Shown here: positions 22,091 to 32,356 of the stretch, piece after piece
How positions within the stretch are numbered: the first letter of the stretch is position 1
Layout: every line of letters begins with the position of its first letter
Source: Phytophthora colocasiae
Lineage: Eukaryota; Oomycota; Peronosporomycetes; Peronosporales; Peronosporaceae
Length of the DNA: 64,000 bases
Direction: 5' to 3'
Assembly (NCBI GenBank): GCA_018806915.1
Contig: JAGKQI010000101.1
Coordinates: forward strand, 1,798,001 to 1,862,000
The notes under the pieces: model-generated
What the model saw: the letters and a program-made list of their open reading frames with translations, nothing else
The model's database searches: none
What the model was told of the DNA's origin: nothing
Made by a program: the position numbers and the translations under genes

Positions 22091-22277
22091 GACGACTTCC
22101 GAACTGTTCGGAACTAATAGGCAAAACGCCTAATATACCGTTCAAAATGCAAAAGTGTCTGAAAGTATTATAGTTGGTGTGCAGCACACCGTGTGCCCAA
22201 AAGGACTTTTGGATGTCTGAAAGTCGGAGGCCCATGTTTGGTAAGTAAGAGCGCTACGATACAAGCAGCGGTGGTCT

Positions 22278-23160
22278 GTGGCAACGAAGACTGAGTTTGC
22301 CGACCGCCTCGCCAAGTTACGTGCTGGACATGTCGACCGCAAGCTGCCTGCGGACCGGACCCACGAGCAGGTCGAGACGTTCGATGCCAAGCGAGAGGCG
22401 GTCGACAATGAGAGTCTGTCGCTGCTGGGGATTATCCTGTCCCTCACTGAGCTGGAGGACGTCACAGCCGACGCCATCGAGAAACTCAAGGCCGGCTACA
22501 GCCACACATGATCGCTAGCAGCTCCCGAAGGAGAAAAAGAATCTGTTGTGGCGCAACGTGAATTCGTAGAAGGAGTAGAAGCTACTGCACGTCAAGTACA
22601 TGGTCGAGGACGGCAAGTACGTGGCGCTGGTGGTCACGGGCGTGGCCTTCGACTACCTGGTGGCCATGGGCGACGATCAAGACGCTGCTGCTGCACATCC
22701 GCATACTTCACGGTGGAGTGCGTCAAGGTGCACATGGAGACGGGAGACGTCACGGGAATGCACGGCGACGGAGGCAACGACCGCGGAGATTTTTGTCCGG
22801 CGTGGCTGTAAGTAACACGGAGGTGTCACTGATCATGAGCAAGACCAATTTGATCTAGTTGGCCGTGGAGCTGTCCTGTGAAGGCCGCTGTAGTGGGGAT
22901 ATGTTGCTCGCGTCGGTCCATCCGGTGTTGCGCTTGCTCCAGTACTACCGCGTCGTCATTATGTCCCAGTGATGCTGGGGCCTGGCCGATGGATTCACAC
23001 TGGTCCACTGCTCGATGTGGATGTGGTCATGTGGTGGCTCCTGTCGGACAACCACAAGGCGATGATGCCCTTCTTCGCCAGCATCTTCTAGTAGTGCAGA
23101 CGCTCAGCCTTAAGTGGCCGGGAGGGCTTTGTTGTTGCCTGTCCATGAGTTTCCAAGTTC
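22278..23160 (+). pseudogene. Captured fragment of a P-type ATPase gene (P5/ATP13A-like)
   Basis: GC-rich coding-type sequence inside the hAT, opposite in strand to the transposase. In order: ESLSLLGIILSLTELEDVTADAI with a following Lys-rich helix (22400-22500), typical of the segment after the ATPase nucleotide-binding domain; KYMVEDGKYVALVVTGVAFDYL (22597-22665); VKVHMETGDVTGMHGDGGND (about 22720-22780), the P-domain hinge where P-type pumps have GDGxND; SKTNLI followed by ELSCEGRCS (about 22840-22895); and QYYRVVIMSQ followed by CWGLADGFTL (about 22940-23000), like the last membrane segments of P5 ATPases. Frames are broken by stops and indels. The D-K-T-G phosphorylation motif is not included. 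The P5 assignment is from memory of the family. Confidence 0.7.
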
Positions 23161-23220
23161 GACGTGGATTAAGCAATATGAAGAGGTAAGAAATCATCGA
23201 TTGCAAAGTTCATCTAGCAA

Positions 23221-25274
23221 TTAATCTGCGCTGTCTGGACAAGACTGATATCGAGCCAGATCGACTTCATCGCGCCTAATGGTTCCATAGTTGATGTAAA
23301 TGTACGCGAGCATTTCGACCTTCTCAACTGAAAGCCTGTTTCGTCGCTTGGTGTGAATGTGATCGAAGATGCTCCAAGCTCTTTCGCTGGCTGCGGGCGA
23401 TGTCGGGATCGCGAAGACTATTTGAGCAATTGTCTTAAGCAACGGATACTTTTTGTTGTTCATAGCGTTCCAGTAATCTTGGGGGCTTGATTCGGAGTAT
23501 TTTTCTCGAAGGTTTTCGCCGCCAAGTCTTTTACTGCTTTTGAATGCGAGGATCTCCGCTGTTAGTTTGGGAGTATCATTGCTGGACGTGATCACACCAC
23601 AGCCCTTCGCCATTTTGCAAATCTGATCTTCCACCGTATCATCGTCCGAGCCCACAAACCCGTCAAGATTGGTGGTAGGATCCTGCAAGAAAGCAATATC
23701 CATAGCATTTGTATGAGCATACTTCCATCGCTTCAGTATTTTTTCGCGAAATAAAGTTTGGACGTCACCAAGCGGGAGATCCGACACATTCGCATACACC
23801 GCGTTTACAGAAAGCCTTTCGGTGGTACCGTCGCCATTACTTTCTTGGCTTGCGGCACTACCACTAGATGGGTCTTCTTCTTCAGCGTCGGATTCCTCGG
23901 TATCAGATTGTTCAGCGTCATGTTCCGCACCAGTTGCGTCTGCTTGCTCGGCTCTCACCGGTTCAACTTGCCGCTCTTGCCCAGGGGATGTGACACCATA
24001 AGTAGCATGGTACCGTAGCCATCTTAACCACTTGTACACCACCGACACAAACACATTGTCCGCTTCTAAAACTCGTAGTACAGCAATAATTGGATCAAAT
24101 AGACGTACGATCGTTCTCAAGTTGTTCCAAAATCCAATGTCACCAACCAACGATGTTACGAAGGCAAGCTTTCTACTCCGTGCTGCAGTACCGCGATAGC
24201 GAGCTCTGAATTCTTCGTAGTCCGGACTCAAAAACAGTTTTTCAAGTACCCCCTGGCTGTCCAATACTGTCCTCAGACAAGAAAACACTGAATACCAACG
24301 CGTTGGCGTTGGCAACACGAAATTTCTTGCTTTCGAGCCGATATTTCGCATGCCCTGCCGCAAGCCCTTGAACTCATCAAGTAGTGCAAGGTGAGCTTTC
24401 GCGATTCGTGCCACAGTGCTGATGTTGATTGTGCTGATGTTGATCGTTCGATATTTGCGATTACTTTCTCAATTTCACCAGCAAGGTAGTCTGCCGTATG
24501 CTGTTTAGACCGCGTTGACCACGAGGACCAAAATACCGAGGGTATCCCTGGCGCAACTACCAAGAAGTTAATAATGCTGGAGCCGTTGGTATCAGTCCAG
24601 CCATCCGTCACAAGAGAAACATACACTTGCTGATCAACCAACTCGATAACCTCCAACCTCATCTCGGCTTGCACTCGCATCAATAGCTCGCCACTCAGCT
24701 TGTGTCGCGATGGTGCCTTGAATGTAGGTGCTACCAAAGCAAGAAATTCTTTGAAACAGGAGCATCTGCTAGCATAAAGGGTAGGGCACAAACGAAAAAT
24801 ACTCTCGCCAGTGCCATTTCAAAGGCATCCTGATTCAGCTCGATCGGCAGTGAAACAGTAGGATGTGTACATGTAGTACTTGCAGCTGTTGTAGCTGGTT
24901 CATAAGCAGTAGATGATGGCCGCAAGGAAAGTTGCACATCTCTTGGTACGCTAGGGCACGGTTTGGTTTCCTCTTGGCTTTCCGTTCTTTTTGATAGCAC
25001 CACAGTATTTGCATCGCCCGTGCCTCTTTCCGTTTTCTTTCTCAACGAAATAGTACTGCCATATAGGATCCGTTGGTCGCCCAATCTTCGTTGGTGATGG
25101 CTGAAATTGCCGCGCCGAGCCTGGGGACCTACGAGGTCTACCAGGGGATCGCGCAGGAGTTGATGCCGGAGTTTGGACTGACTGCTCTCCCGGAAACGCT
25201 TGAGACGACTGACCACCTGTGCTTGATCTTCTAGCACCTCTGTGATAAGGGCTGAAACGAAGCGTCCGTCGCAT
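23221..25274 (-). pseudogene. hAT transposase with BED zinc finger, internally deleted and frameshifted
   Basis: From 25274 leftwards: a Pro/Ser-rich N-terminus; a BED-type zinc finger region (PIWQYYFVEKENGKRHGRCKYC, about 25075-25005), whose His part is lost by a frameshift; KEFLALVAPTFKAPSRHKLS; and the first catalytic region YVSLVTDGWTDTNGSSI (about 24640-24575). At about 24450 the frame jumps directly to RIAKAHLALLDEFKGLRQG. That skips the segment that normally holds the second catalytic Asp and the C-x2-H motif (roughly 100 residues). The C-terminal 397-residue block is intact: PTPTRWYSVFSCL, an acidic insertion, and the dimerisation domain IPTSPAASERAWSIFDHI. It cannot be active. Confidence 0.85.
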
Positions 25275-25591
25275 CGCCGAGTCTGGTGGTGTTGGAGCAG
25301 AGTTTGTCCCAGTTTGAGGCGGTCATCGTAACGCTGAGTCTGGAGGTGCTGTACGTGTAGTTGTGCCTCTTCGAGGAGTTCGAGGTGTAGTCGCTGGTGG
25401 TTGTGGTGGACCTTGATGAATCGCGGGATGCACATTGCCGTCAGACGGATGTCGTGTCATGGTCTGCCTCAATCAGCCCTTCAGGATCCTTGTCAAATGA
25501 CACGGACTTTTGGATTGTTCTGGATCTTTCGGATATTTTTGAATTGTGCAAAACGTTTTAAAACATTTAGAAGTTATTTACATGCCTGATT

Positions 25592-25605
25592 CAAAACCAT
25601 CCCTA
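25592..25605 (-). repeat. Right terminal inverted repeat of the hAT element
   Basis: CAAAACCATCCCTA on the plus strand, the exact reverse complement of the left terminus. It is directly followed by the target duplication CTCTCAAC at 25606-25613. Confidence 0.95.
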
Positions 25606-26233
25606 CTCTCAACAAATAAAACCCAAACTTCGTACTCGAAGACGTTTCACTGCTTTGAGTTTGCAGTCGGAACAAAGCCGAACCCAGGAAGTGTTGTATG
25701 TGACTTCGAAAGTGCAATGATCCTTGCGATCCGAGAACATTTCCATCTACTTGCATCGTCGGGTGCTTATTTTATTTCAAGCAGGTGTGTAGGCGGAAAA
25801 TGAAAGAGTATTGAAGAAGCTGGAGTGGCTATGGAGTTTGGTGTCTTAGATATGCTGACAGTGATTGATCCTGAGCAAACTCCGAAGCGCGGTGTGGCAT
25901 GGGTGAAATCCCAAATCAAGAGTAGGTGTGAAGTCAAGGGTCTCTTGTATTCACGGGGAAAGTGGCAAACGTTCTGAAAGTATTTTGAAAAAAAAACTTG
26001 GCTCGAGGCGTGCCCTCCACCACTGTGGAATATATTTGGGGTTGGTCGTGCCATTGCAAACAAAAAAAAAAACAATCCAGTTGAGAGATTTCATCGACAT
26101 TTAAGCGCTAAAATGACACCGCACCCTAGTCGACTCGCGAGATCAAGAAGAAGCAGAGGAGTCTGGTAGTGAGTTAGGGATTTACAACACTTCCCTTGAC
26201 TACGAGGGCGAGATGAAGTCTAACGAGCAATAA
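25606..26233 (+). pseudogene. MULE transposase, C-terminal part
   Basis: Continues the interrupted frame exactly after the hAT: LSTNKTQ, SKTFHCFEFAVG, then the second catalytic region GSVVCDFESAMILAIREHF (Asp in CDFE, about 25690-25740). Later frames give WVKSQIKSRCEVKGLLY, CPPPLWNIFGVG and NNPVERFHRHL, typical of the C-terminal half of oomycete MULE transposases. An acidic tail ends at TAA 26231-26233. There are several frameshifts and stops. Confidence 0.7.
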
Positions 26234-26347
26234 ACACTATGTAAAAAAAATTCCATTCTGTTACGTACTTTATGTGTTGCTTCTCTTCCAAGAAAGTTAT
26301 ACGTGATCACATCGTACTTGGCCACGCGATCTAGTCATGTGACCAAA

Positions 26348-26956
26348 TATCTTTATTGCCTGTCGTCCGAATTTAGTGGGGTGACTTTCAGTCCGTGAAA
26401 GGAGTCGTCCAATTCTCTGGAGCAATTAGTTGCCAGCTTTAAGACTATGCAAGAAATCCACACGAACTTAAAAATGTTGGCGAGACGGACTCCACACGGG
26501 GTGCTAATTATTTTCTGTTGCCTCAGCGCTGAAAGCTAGTTTCAGTAGATTTAATTGTTGAGATGCTGCCTTTAGCATTGACAATCTGTTAGTATTTGAA
26601 TCCGCAAAAAGCGTCGTGATCTAAAAGAGCACATAAATGTATCACCCTCAACATGCCCGAGCACGTCCGCGAGCGCGTGAAGAAAGAACTTTGAATGACA
26701 TTCGCTTTCCATGCATCGTAAGAATTCCGTCGGAAACGCTAGAAGCCATGGTCACTTGATCGTACCGATCCAAATCGACTTATTAGTTCGGCGTTAATGG
26801 GAACTTCTTCGCTTAAGTGAAGGACGAGGTTTTGGCAATACTAATAAGACAGCGAGATTGTGTTAAGGAGGTCATGTATTTACGTTAGAAACTAACTATA
26901 CATCCCTGAAATCGCTGTGGGCTTGTAATCCCTAATTTCCAAGGCTATTTTCATAG
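26348..26956. other. No recognisable gene
   Basis: Intergenic sequence between the MULE right end and the LINE-like fragment. There are only short frames on either strand, with no motif. Confidence 0.4.
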
Positions 26957-28200
26957 CTACTTATTACCTGGCAGGTTACTAGAGTCCTGGTATTCTTGAA
27001 GCAGTTGCCTTATCAGCTTTGGATCCTGATGTTCGCCTGTTTCTATCGAAATACAGTCCTGCAGGCTGTTCCAGAGTGATGGTGGAACGCAGTCACGACG
27101 AAGTGTTTGATTGGGGAACTTTGATAGTTGCTTTGACTTGATGAGTGCGATCATTGCTTTAGTTGCTGTCTTGTGGTTTGATCTCCACGTGATAGATACG
27201 ATCTCATTGAAGTCTTGCTTAACATCCAAGTCCTCTCGGAGTGCTTTGAGCACGTGTTGGACACCTTGCAGCTTTAGTTGTACTGTAGACATTAGCTTCT
27301 CCTTCTTCAACTGAGCCAAAGCACTCGTAATAAGTCTTTTCGCCATATTGACTTCTGTCATATCCAGCTTTTCTTGTAGCAATCCAATCAAACAGTCTCC
27401 TTCTGGTTCCTCACCGGCAATAGCCCAAGCTCCCCGTCTTCCTGGTGATTCAGGAATGTTTACCGAGTGAACGAGTAGTGTCCGACTTATCGGTCGATCC
27501 GAAGGTACAATCGCATTGAAAACGGCATAACATTCAGCCACCCGAAATCCCAACTCATAGGTATTAGGTCTGGAGGTTAGTCCCTTGATCACCGCTTTTG
27601 TTTGAAAATCTGCGAGTTTCGTGAGTCTCCGTTTGGCTTCCTGGCCTGAAATGTTTTCGTTTTCGAAAATTTCCTTGTTTCGAATAATCCACAGTGTACA
27701 CTGCGTACACGTTGTCCAAATATTCCATATTACTTGCGATGCTTCATCATGCCCTGATTCCCAATACGGAATAGTTCGTGATGCCTCATCTACGAAATTG
27801 GGGGAAACCGTTGGTGCTGTCCTAGAAGCCAGGTGTGGTAATAGCCTATCAAGTTAAGACAGCGAGATTGGAAACTTGAATGCGTCGTACTCAGTATCTT
27901 GTCTACACCGTTTAGGTCTCTTACGCAAGCGGACAAGCTTTGGGGACGTGTGGTTGTAGAGTATAGCTGCGATAAATGTAGGCTGAAGTTTATTGATTCT
28001 ACCTCGCTCGAGTCTTTTGCAGCGGCTCCTGCGAGAATTTCTACTGCTGCAATCACTGACCTTAGCTGCAGCTTCCTCTGTGTGGCAACACTCCTTCCCG
28101 TTCGATCAGGTACCACGTACCGGTTATAAACAACCTCATGTATCAACTTCGACGCCAATTCCCGTGATAAGTTCGCATAAAATACGCATGCCAAATGCAT
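26957..28200 (-). pseudogene. Possible C-terminal part of a LINE-type retrotransposon
   Basis: Two minus-strand frames, 28200-27790 and 27592-26957, joined by a short shifted stretch. The link region reads VIWNIWTTCTQCTLWIIRNKE (about 27740-27675), like the W-x-x-R-N motif near the end of many LINE ORF2 proteins. The 211-residue tail is soluble and helical (LLQEKLDMTEVNMAKRLITS, VKQDFNEIVSITWRSNH). No RT or endonuclease motif is present. This could instead be an unrelated hypothetical gene. Confidence 0.35.
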
Positions 28201-28963
28201 AAGCGGGAAAATACAATGTGATTTATAACAGTTTGATTTGATGAGTATGGTACCAGTGAATCAGTATGTGAGGGCGCTACAACACACCCGTTAACCGCTC
28301 AAATAACAGATATTAATTGCTCCTTCACACGTGGCTATATCGTGACGGTTCCGACTTCCCAATCATTCCGACAGTTGGGAAGGGTGCGATTTGGACCAAT
28401 CAGAAGGATCGGTCCAACACGGTTCCTGGAGCAACTGATTGGTCAATACATTGTAGGAAAACAAAGTCCGTGTTTTGCATTTCGGTCAGCTTTGGAAACA
28501 ACGATCATAGGCATCAGGAAATACTCTGAAACGGCCTCTACACCGAGAAATCGACCCTTTTCAATTGAACTGCACTTTTAGCTCAGAGCAATGTGTTCAT
28601 GAGCGGGTGAATTCGTTAATGAGACCGCATTGCCAGGTGAGGGTCCACTAATAGGAGCATATTGACACCAAGTCTAATGCATGACAGCGATTGCGTGCTT
28701 ATCTACCAATACAAACCCCTCAAAGTGTGACAAACTCGCCGGTGGTCGCTAATTGGTCTTCTTTCAACCAGAATGTTGGCGACAGCTGTCGCGGCAAGCA
28801 CACGCACCTTCATTCGTGGCTGTGAGCCGCCCCAGGCTCCGGCGGAGCCTCTCCTCTCTCAGTCTTCATTTGTTTTCTCCGCTGGTGCGCAGGCCTCCCT
28901 CTCCGTCCCCAAGGACAGTGCCCCCAAGCATCGTTCGCCCGCTGCCCCCTTCCCTCCACCTCC
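28201..28963. other. No gene seen; putative Crypton-1 downstream flank
   Basis: Contains TTCCGAC at 28349-28355 and 28366-28372, matching motifs upstream of Crypton-1 (31620-31655). A 66-residue plus frame at 28773 (Ala/Pro-rich) has no recognisable domain and abuts the tRNA-like sequence. Confidence 0.35.
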
Positions 28964-29033
28964 AGCGCCATAGCTCAAGGTTAGAGCACAGTGTTTTGGC
29001 TCTGAGGCTGCCGGTTTAATTCCCACTGGCGCT
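28964..29033 (+). ncRNA. tRNA-derived sequence (SINE head or tRNA pseudogene)
   Basis: The acceptor arms AGCGCCA (28964-28970) and TGGCGCT (29027-29033) pair perfectly. An A box (TAGCTCAAGGTTAG) and a B-box-like GGTTTAATTCC are in place. The anticodon stem CAGTG/CTCTG has one mismatch and only a 6-nt loop, and the T stem is poor, so it is not a functional tRNA. A T-rich run follows. This fits a tRNA-derived SINE or a decayed tRNA gene. Confidence 0.55.
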
Positions 29034-29428
29034 TTCGTTTTGTTTGGGGATGACGGGTGTTGTGCTGCCAAGCTACCGGTAGACAACGTGTGTACTGAAT
29101 GACATGCTTTACGATGTACTGGACGGCAAGGTGAAGATGCCAATGATGGATGTCGTGCCCCCGTCGCCGCTGCAGAAGAATGGCGTATGGCGCTCAAACA
29201 GCGAGCTCATGCGGCGGACTGCTACTGAACGGAGGCTGGTGCTGCGGAACGAGGAGCTGCTTCGACTGCGCGACGAAAGGCTGCTGTGCAACGGAGTACT
29301 GCGCCTGAACGACGAGCTGCTGGTGGCGATCTTCGACTCGAGGCTCGAGGCTTGCGGCAGAAGCTAACGACAATGCTGGCGAAGAAGTTAAGGTGCGTCT
29401 TTGTTTTGATAGGATGATCTAACACAAC
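29034..29428. other. Possible SINE body; one charged ORF
   Basis: An 87-residue plus frame at 29104-29367 contains the helical repeat-like segment RNEELLRLRDERLLCN. I see no family match. It directly follows the tRNA-like head, so it may be part of the same repeat. Confidence 0.3.
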
Positions 29429-31518
29429 CTATACGTGGCCCAATACTGTCAAGATGTCTTGCGTCCCCAGTGGTGCTGGATCCACGATTCCTCCGATCGC
29501 AAGTAGGCGCTTGTACGCCGTGATCCGCTTGTCGAGAACACCAGCCTTGTGCAGCGGACGAAGCGCACGAAGGACACTCCCGGATCCCTTCGCGGTGACA
29601 CCCCGCGACTTCAAGAAAGCAAGCACAGCGTCCTCAGCACGGCGTCCGGCGTCCAGGATAGTCCTCCGTCTTGACATCAAGCGCCCAGCCACCGAGGAAG
29701 AGCTTCATGAAGGCTACAACATGGCGCGATTCCGACTTCTTCTGTCGGTCGGCGGAGCTCCAGACCGGAGGTACTTTCGTGTACCACTCGTACCAAGCAG
29801 TCGACAGGTGAGTAGCTGGCTTTTTCCTGCGCTTGGGCTTGGGCTCAGGATCTGGATCTGACGTTGCTTCCCCTTGTTCCTCTACAGCTTGTGTAATCGA
29901 CGTACTTTCATGTTTCAAGAGATCAGCCTCGATGGCTGTCAGGCGGGCGTTCAACGTGCGATTCATCGCAATAAGCTCCTCAATAAGAGCGCTATGGTGA
30001 CACTCTCTACATTCCATTGCCTCATTGGGTTGGGTGTTGTTGCCATCAGAACTTGTCGGCGGTGCGGCGTTCAAGGCGTTGACCAAGCAATCATGTCGGC
30101 TCTAGAGATCCTAGCCTCGTGCAAGTGCTCCCCCACGCGGACTACGATTGGTGCGCAAGGCGACAGCATCTTCAGTAGTTCAGGTAAGCGGTAAGTACAG
30201 CGAGGACCTTGTGGGTGACGTTGAATCGGGGGTCATATAATCCCGGGAACGAGCTGTAGAGCAGGTCTTGAAGGCGCGCAAGCTGCTCCTGCGTGGGTTG
30301 ATCCAAGGTGGCTACGTCCACTACGCTTGGCACGTCGTCGACACTCCACTCGCTCAGCACACGTGCGACCTTTCGGTCTTCCTGTGGAGTATTAAACACG
30401 TATGCGAAGACCTTGTTTAGTTTGCTCATATCCCAAGCACCCCTGGCGAAGATACACTGCGGAGCAAGCCTCTCGTCTGCATTCACGTGTTGTGCGCCCC
30501 CAAAAGGAGTGCGACGAGAGGGTCTCGGACGTTCCAGCAGGGGTTGCGACGCGCTTGAGTAGCCGGTTCACGTAGGCTTGGACACCATCTTCTCCACGAT
30601 CTGCTTCTGCGGTATGGGACCGCGCCGGTTGACTTGAGCTTGCAGCTTGCGGAGATAAGGCAGCGGTGCCTTCTGCGATCCCGGCGGCGTGTGCGCTCCT
30701 CGACGTCCTTGCAGCTGCCGGTGCAAAGTTTAGTAACGTCGGATCCGCCTCCAGCAACTCGGCCAAAGGGATACCAGGGCAACTTGCGGCTGCTTCAGCG
30801 GGCACAAGATCAGGAAGCTGACTAAGCAGAGAGCCGCATGGCGCATTCTGTGTGGCCAAAGCGACAGCCAACGCGTGAAGAAGTCCGTCTTGTCAGGTAC
30901 GAGCGTCAGCCCCTGTTCCTCAGCGGTTTTGACGCGTAGCAAGCGTACGTAGAAAACCCCATCGGCTGATACTGACACGTGCTGCTTATTGATATAACCC
31001 AGGTCCGAGAAGCGTCCAAAGCAATGCCACATCTGCATCCTGATAGTCGGCGTTCACTCGAGCGTTGCTGTAGACATACTGAGTGAGTGCACGTAAATCC
31101 TCTTTAGTACAAGGAGGCGCTTTGTTAACAGACAGTGCTTGTCCAGTGTTTTACTTTGCTTCAGAAGCTGTAGTTCCGTAGGCACTCTTAGGTGAGGATA
31201 CAGATCAAATAGCCAGAGCTTCACGTTTCTATAGTACGAAACGGCAATATTGCGAACAAGCTTGCCCTTCTTACCTTCATGTCTAGCCAGGTAGAACCCG
31301 AAGCGGTCCATGATTGAAGCAAAGCGCTTACCAGTAGTATCAACCGCAATACTAGCCTGTACCTACTCTAGGCTCACTAGCTCGTCTTGAAGCATACGCT
31401 TAAAAGCACTGACAGTGGTGCTGCGCGCTTTTTGCGTATGAACGCTGACAAGCTCATGCCTGCTTCGTCTGCTTTTTAATTGTGAGCTGTCCCAGCCACG
31501 CAAAATCACGTCTTGCAT
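29429..31518 (-). pseudogene. Crypton-1 tyrosine recombinase, decayed
   Basis: Starts MQDVILRGWDSSQLKSRRS (31518). Then come SIAVDTTGKRFASIMDRFGF and RNIAVSYYRNVKLWLFDLYP (about 31350-31190), YINKQHVSVSADGVFYVRLL, VPDKTDFFT, and the catalytic box region SSHSF…HVNADERL (about 30510-30480). It continues GAWDMSKLNKVFAYVFNTPQEDRKVARVL, a long C-terminal region rich in Glu and Lys, and the tail DAVLAFLKSRGVTAKGSGSVLRAL ending at 29429. This is the oomycete Crypton organisation. There is an internal stop near 31365 and several frameshifts. One of them deletes the Arg of the H-x-x-R catalytic motif. Confidence 0.8.
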
Positions 31519-31619
31519 ATTCGCTGCCTATTCTAGGACCGTGCCGAGATATCGGAATATTCAGAATATGCCAATAATATATTTAGTGTTGATGTTTGTA
31601 TGAGCATATTTGATGCTAG

Positions 31620-31641
31620 TTCCGACAAATATTTGTCGGAA
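31620..31641. repeat. Perfect 22-bp palindrome upstream of Crypton-1
   Basis: TTCCGACAAAT followed directly by ATTTGTCGGAA, with a further GGTCGGAAC at 31644-31652. It lies about 100 bp upstream of the Crypton-1 start codon. Confidence 0.9.
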
Positions 31642-31790
31642 TTGGTCGGAACAGAATAACCTACCCTTACCAATTTTAATTGGATAAAAGTGATTTTTTT
31701 CTCATAGGCCATTGGACAATATTCATTCAATACCACTTACAAAATTCACCTCTGTCGAAAAAAAACACTATATCCGCAGTAAATGGCAGA

Positions 31791-31895
31791 TTCCGGATAC
31801 TATTCCGGACACTATTCCGGACAGTCACAATATAAAAAGGTCACGTGTGCACACGAGTTATACACTAATTTGAAGCGCACTTATTTCATTCCGGA
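31791..31895. repeat. Array of TTCCGGA motifs (putative Crypton-2 end)
   Basis: TTCCGGA occurs at 31791, 31803, 31815 and 31889. The first three are spaced exactly 12 bp apart. A matching cluster lies at 39989-40012 on the other side of Crypton-2. Confidence 0.7.
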
Positions 31896-32283
31896 CATAG
31901 TCGATTAGGGGAAAGCGTAAGCGGATGCAGTGTGCAAAAGCATGATTAGAATCAGCTGAAAAGGCCTGTGGGCTTCAAACGAGAGCAATGTAAAAAAACA
32001 GCGCAACAGAGAGCTGGAGAGATGTCTCTCTGACTTGGCAAATTGAAAAGTGATGGGGGCTCACAGCAAAGAGGGCCACTACTAGAGTGAATATGCACGA
32101 TTCAACGATTTGAGAAAAATGAAAATGTGCTTCAATTGCTCATCATTGTTCAGTCCATTCATTCTAGAATCAATCTCTCCGACTGCAGTGCATATCCCTC
32201 ACTCCTGTTTTACTTCCGTTTCATACAAGTCCCACCCATCTTTGGTACTTCTCGGTACACACGGCTCGCAGATCATCTCTACC
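31896..32283. other. No gene seen
   Basis: Sequence between the TTCCGGA array and the tRNA-like block. The short plus frames carry no motif. Confidence 0.35.
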
Positions 32284-32352
32284 ACCGACATAGCTTAACG
32301 GCAAAGCGAGAGGGTCACTCCTCTAGACGTTGGGTTGACACCAGCCGTCGGT
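32284..32352 (+). ncRNA. tRNA-derived sequence (SINE head or tRNA pseudogene)
   Basis: Acceptor arms ACCGACA and CGTCGGT pair at six of seven positions. The D stem GCTT/AAGC is perfect, as is the anticodon stem AGAGG/CCTCT (but with a 6-nt loop). The T stem GTTGG/CCAGC with loop GTTGACA includes a B-box-like GGTTGACACC. The total is 69 nt. Cloverleaf features are strong, but the short anticodon loop argues against a working tRNA. Confidence 0.55.
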
Positions 32353-32356
32353 ATGG

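Larger units (their letters stand above)
22077..25605 (-). mobile_element. Complete hAT element inserted in the MULE transposase
   Basis: Both termini read TAGGGATGGTTTTG inwards (22077-22090, and the reverse complement of 25592-25605): 14 identical bases. It is flanked by the 8-bp duplication CTCTCAAC (22069-22076 and 25606-25613), the length hAT transposition makes. Excision of the element plus one duplication restores the MULE frame (…TCA ACA AAT…). Inside are a P-type ATPase gene fragment on the plus strand and a hAT transposase on the minus strand. Length is 3529 bp. Confidence 0.95.
21120..26347 (+). mobile_element. Mutator-like (MULE) element interrupted by a hAT element
   Basis: The transposase gene spans 21351-26233 with an insertion at 22077-25605. 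The putative ends share an imperfect inverted repeat: TTTGGTCACGTG at 21120-21131 on the left and CATGTGACCAAA at 26336-26347 on the right. A second related pair (GTCACGTGTAT / ATACGTGATCAC) lies about 30 bp inside. No 9-bp target duplication was found, so the outer boundaries are tentative. The element body is confident. Confidence 0.55.

Noticed and set aside
21120..26347. 9-bp target duplication for the MULE
   Set aside because: Flanks outside the imperfect inverted repeats do not match. The element ends remain uncertain.
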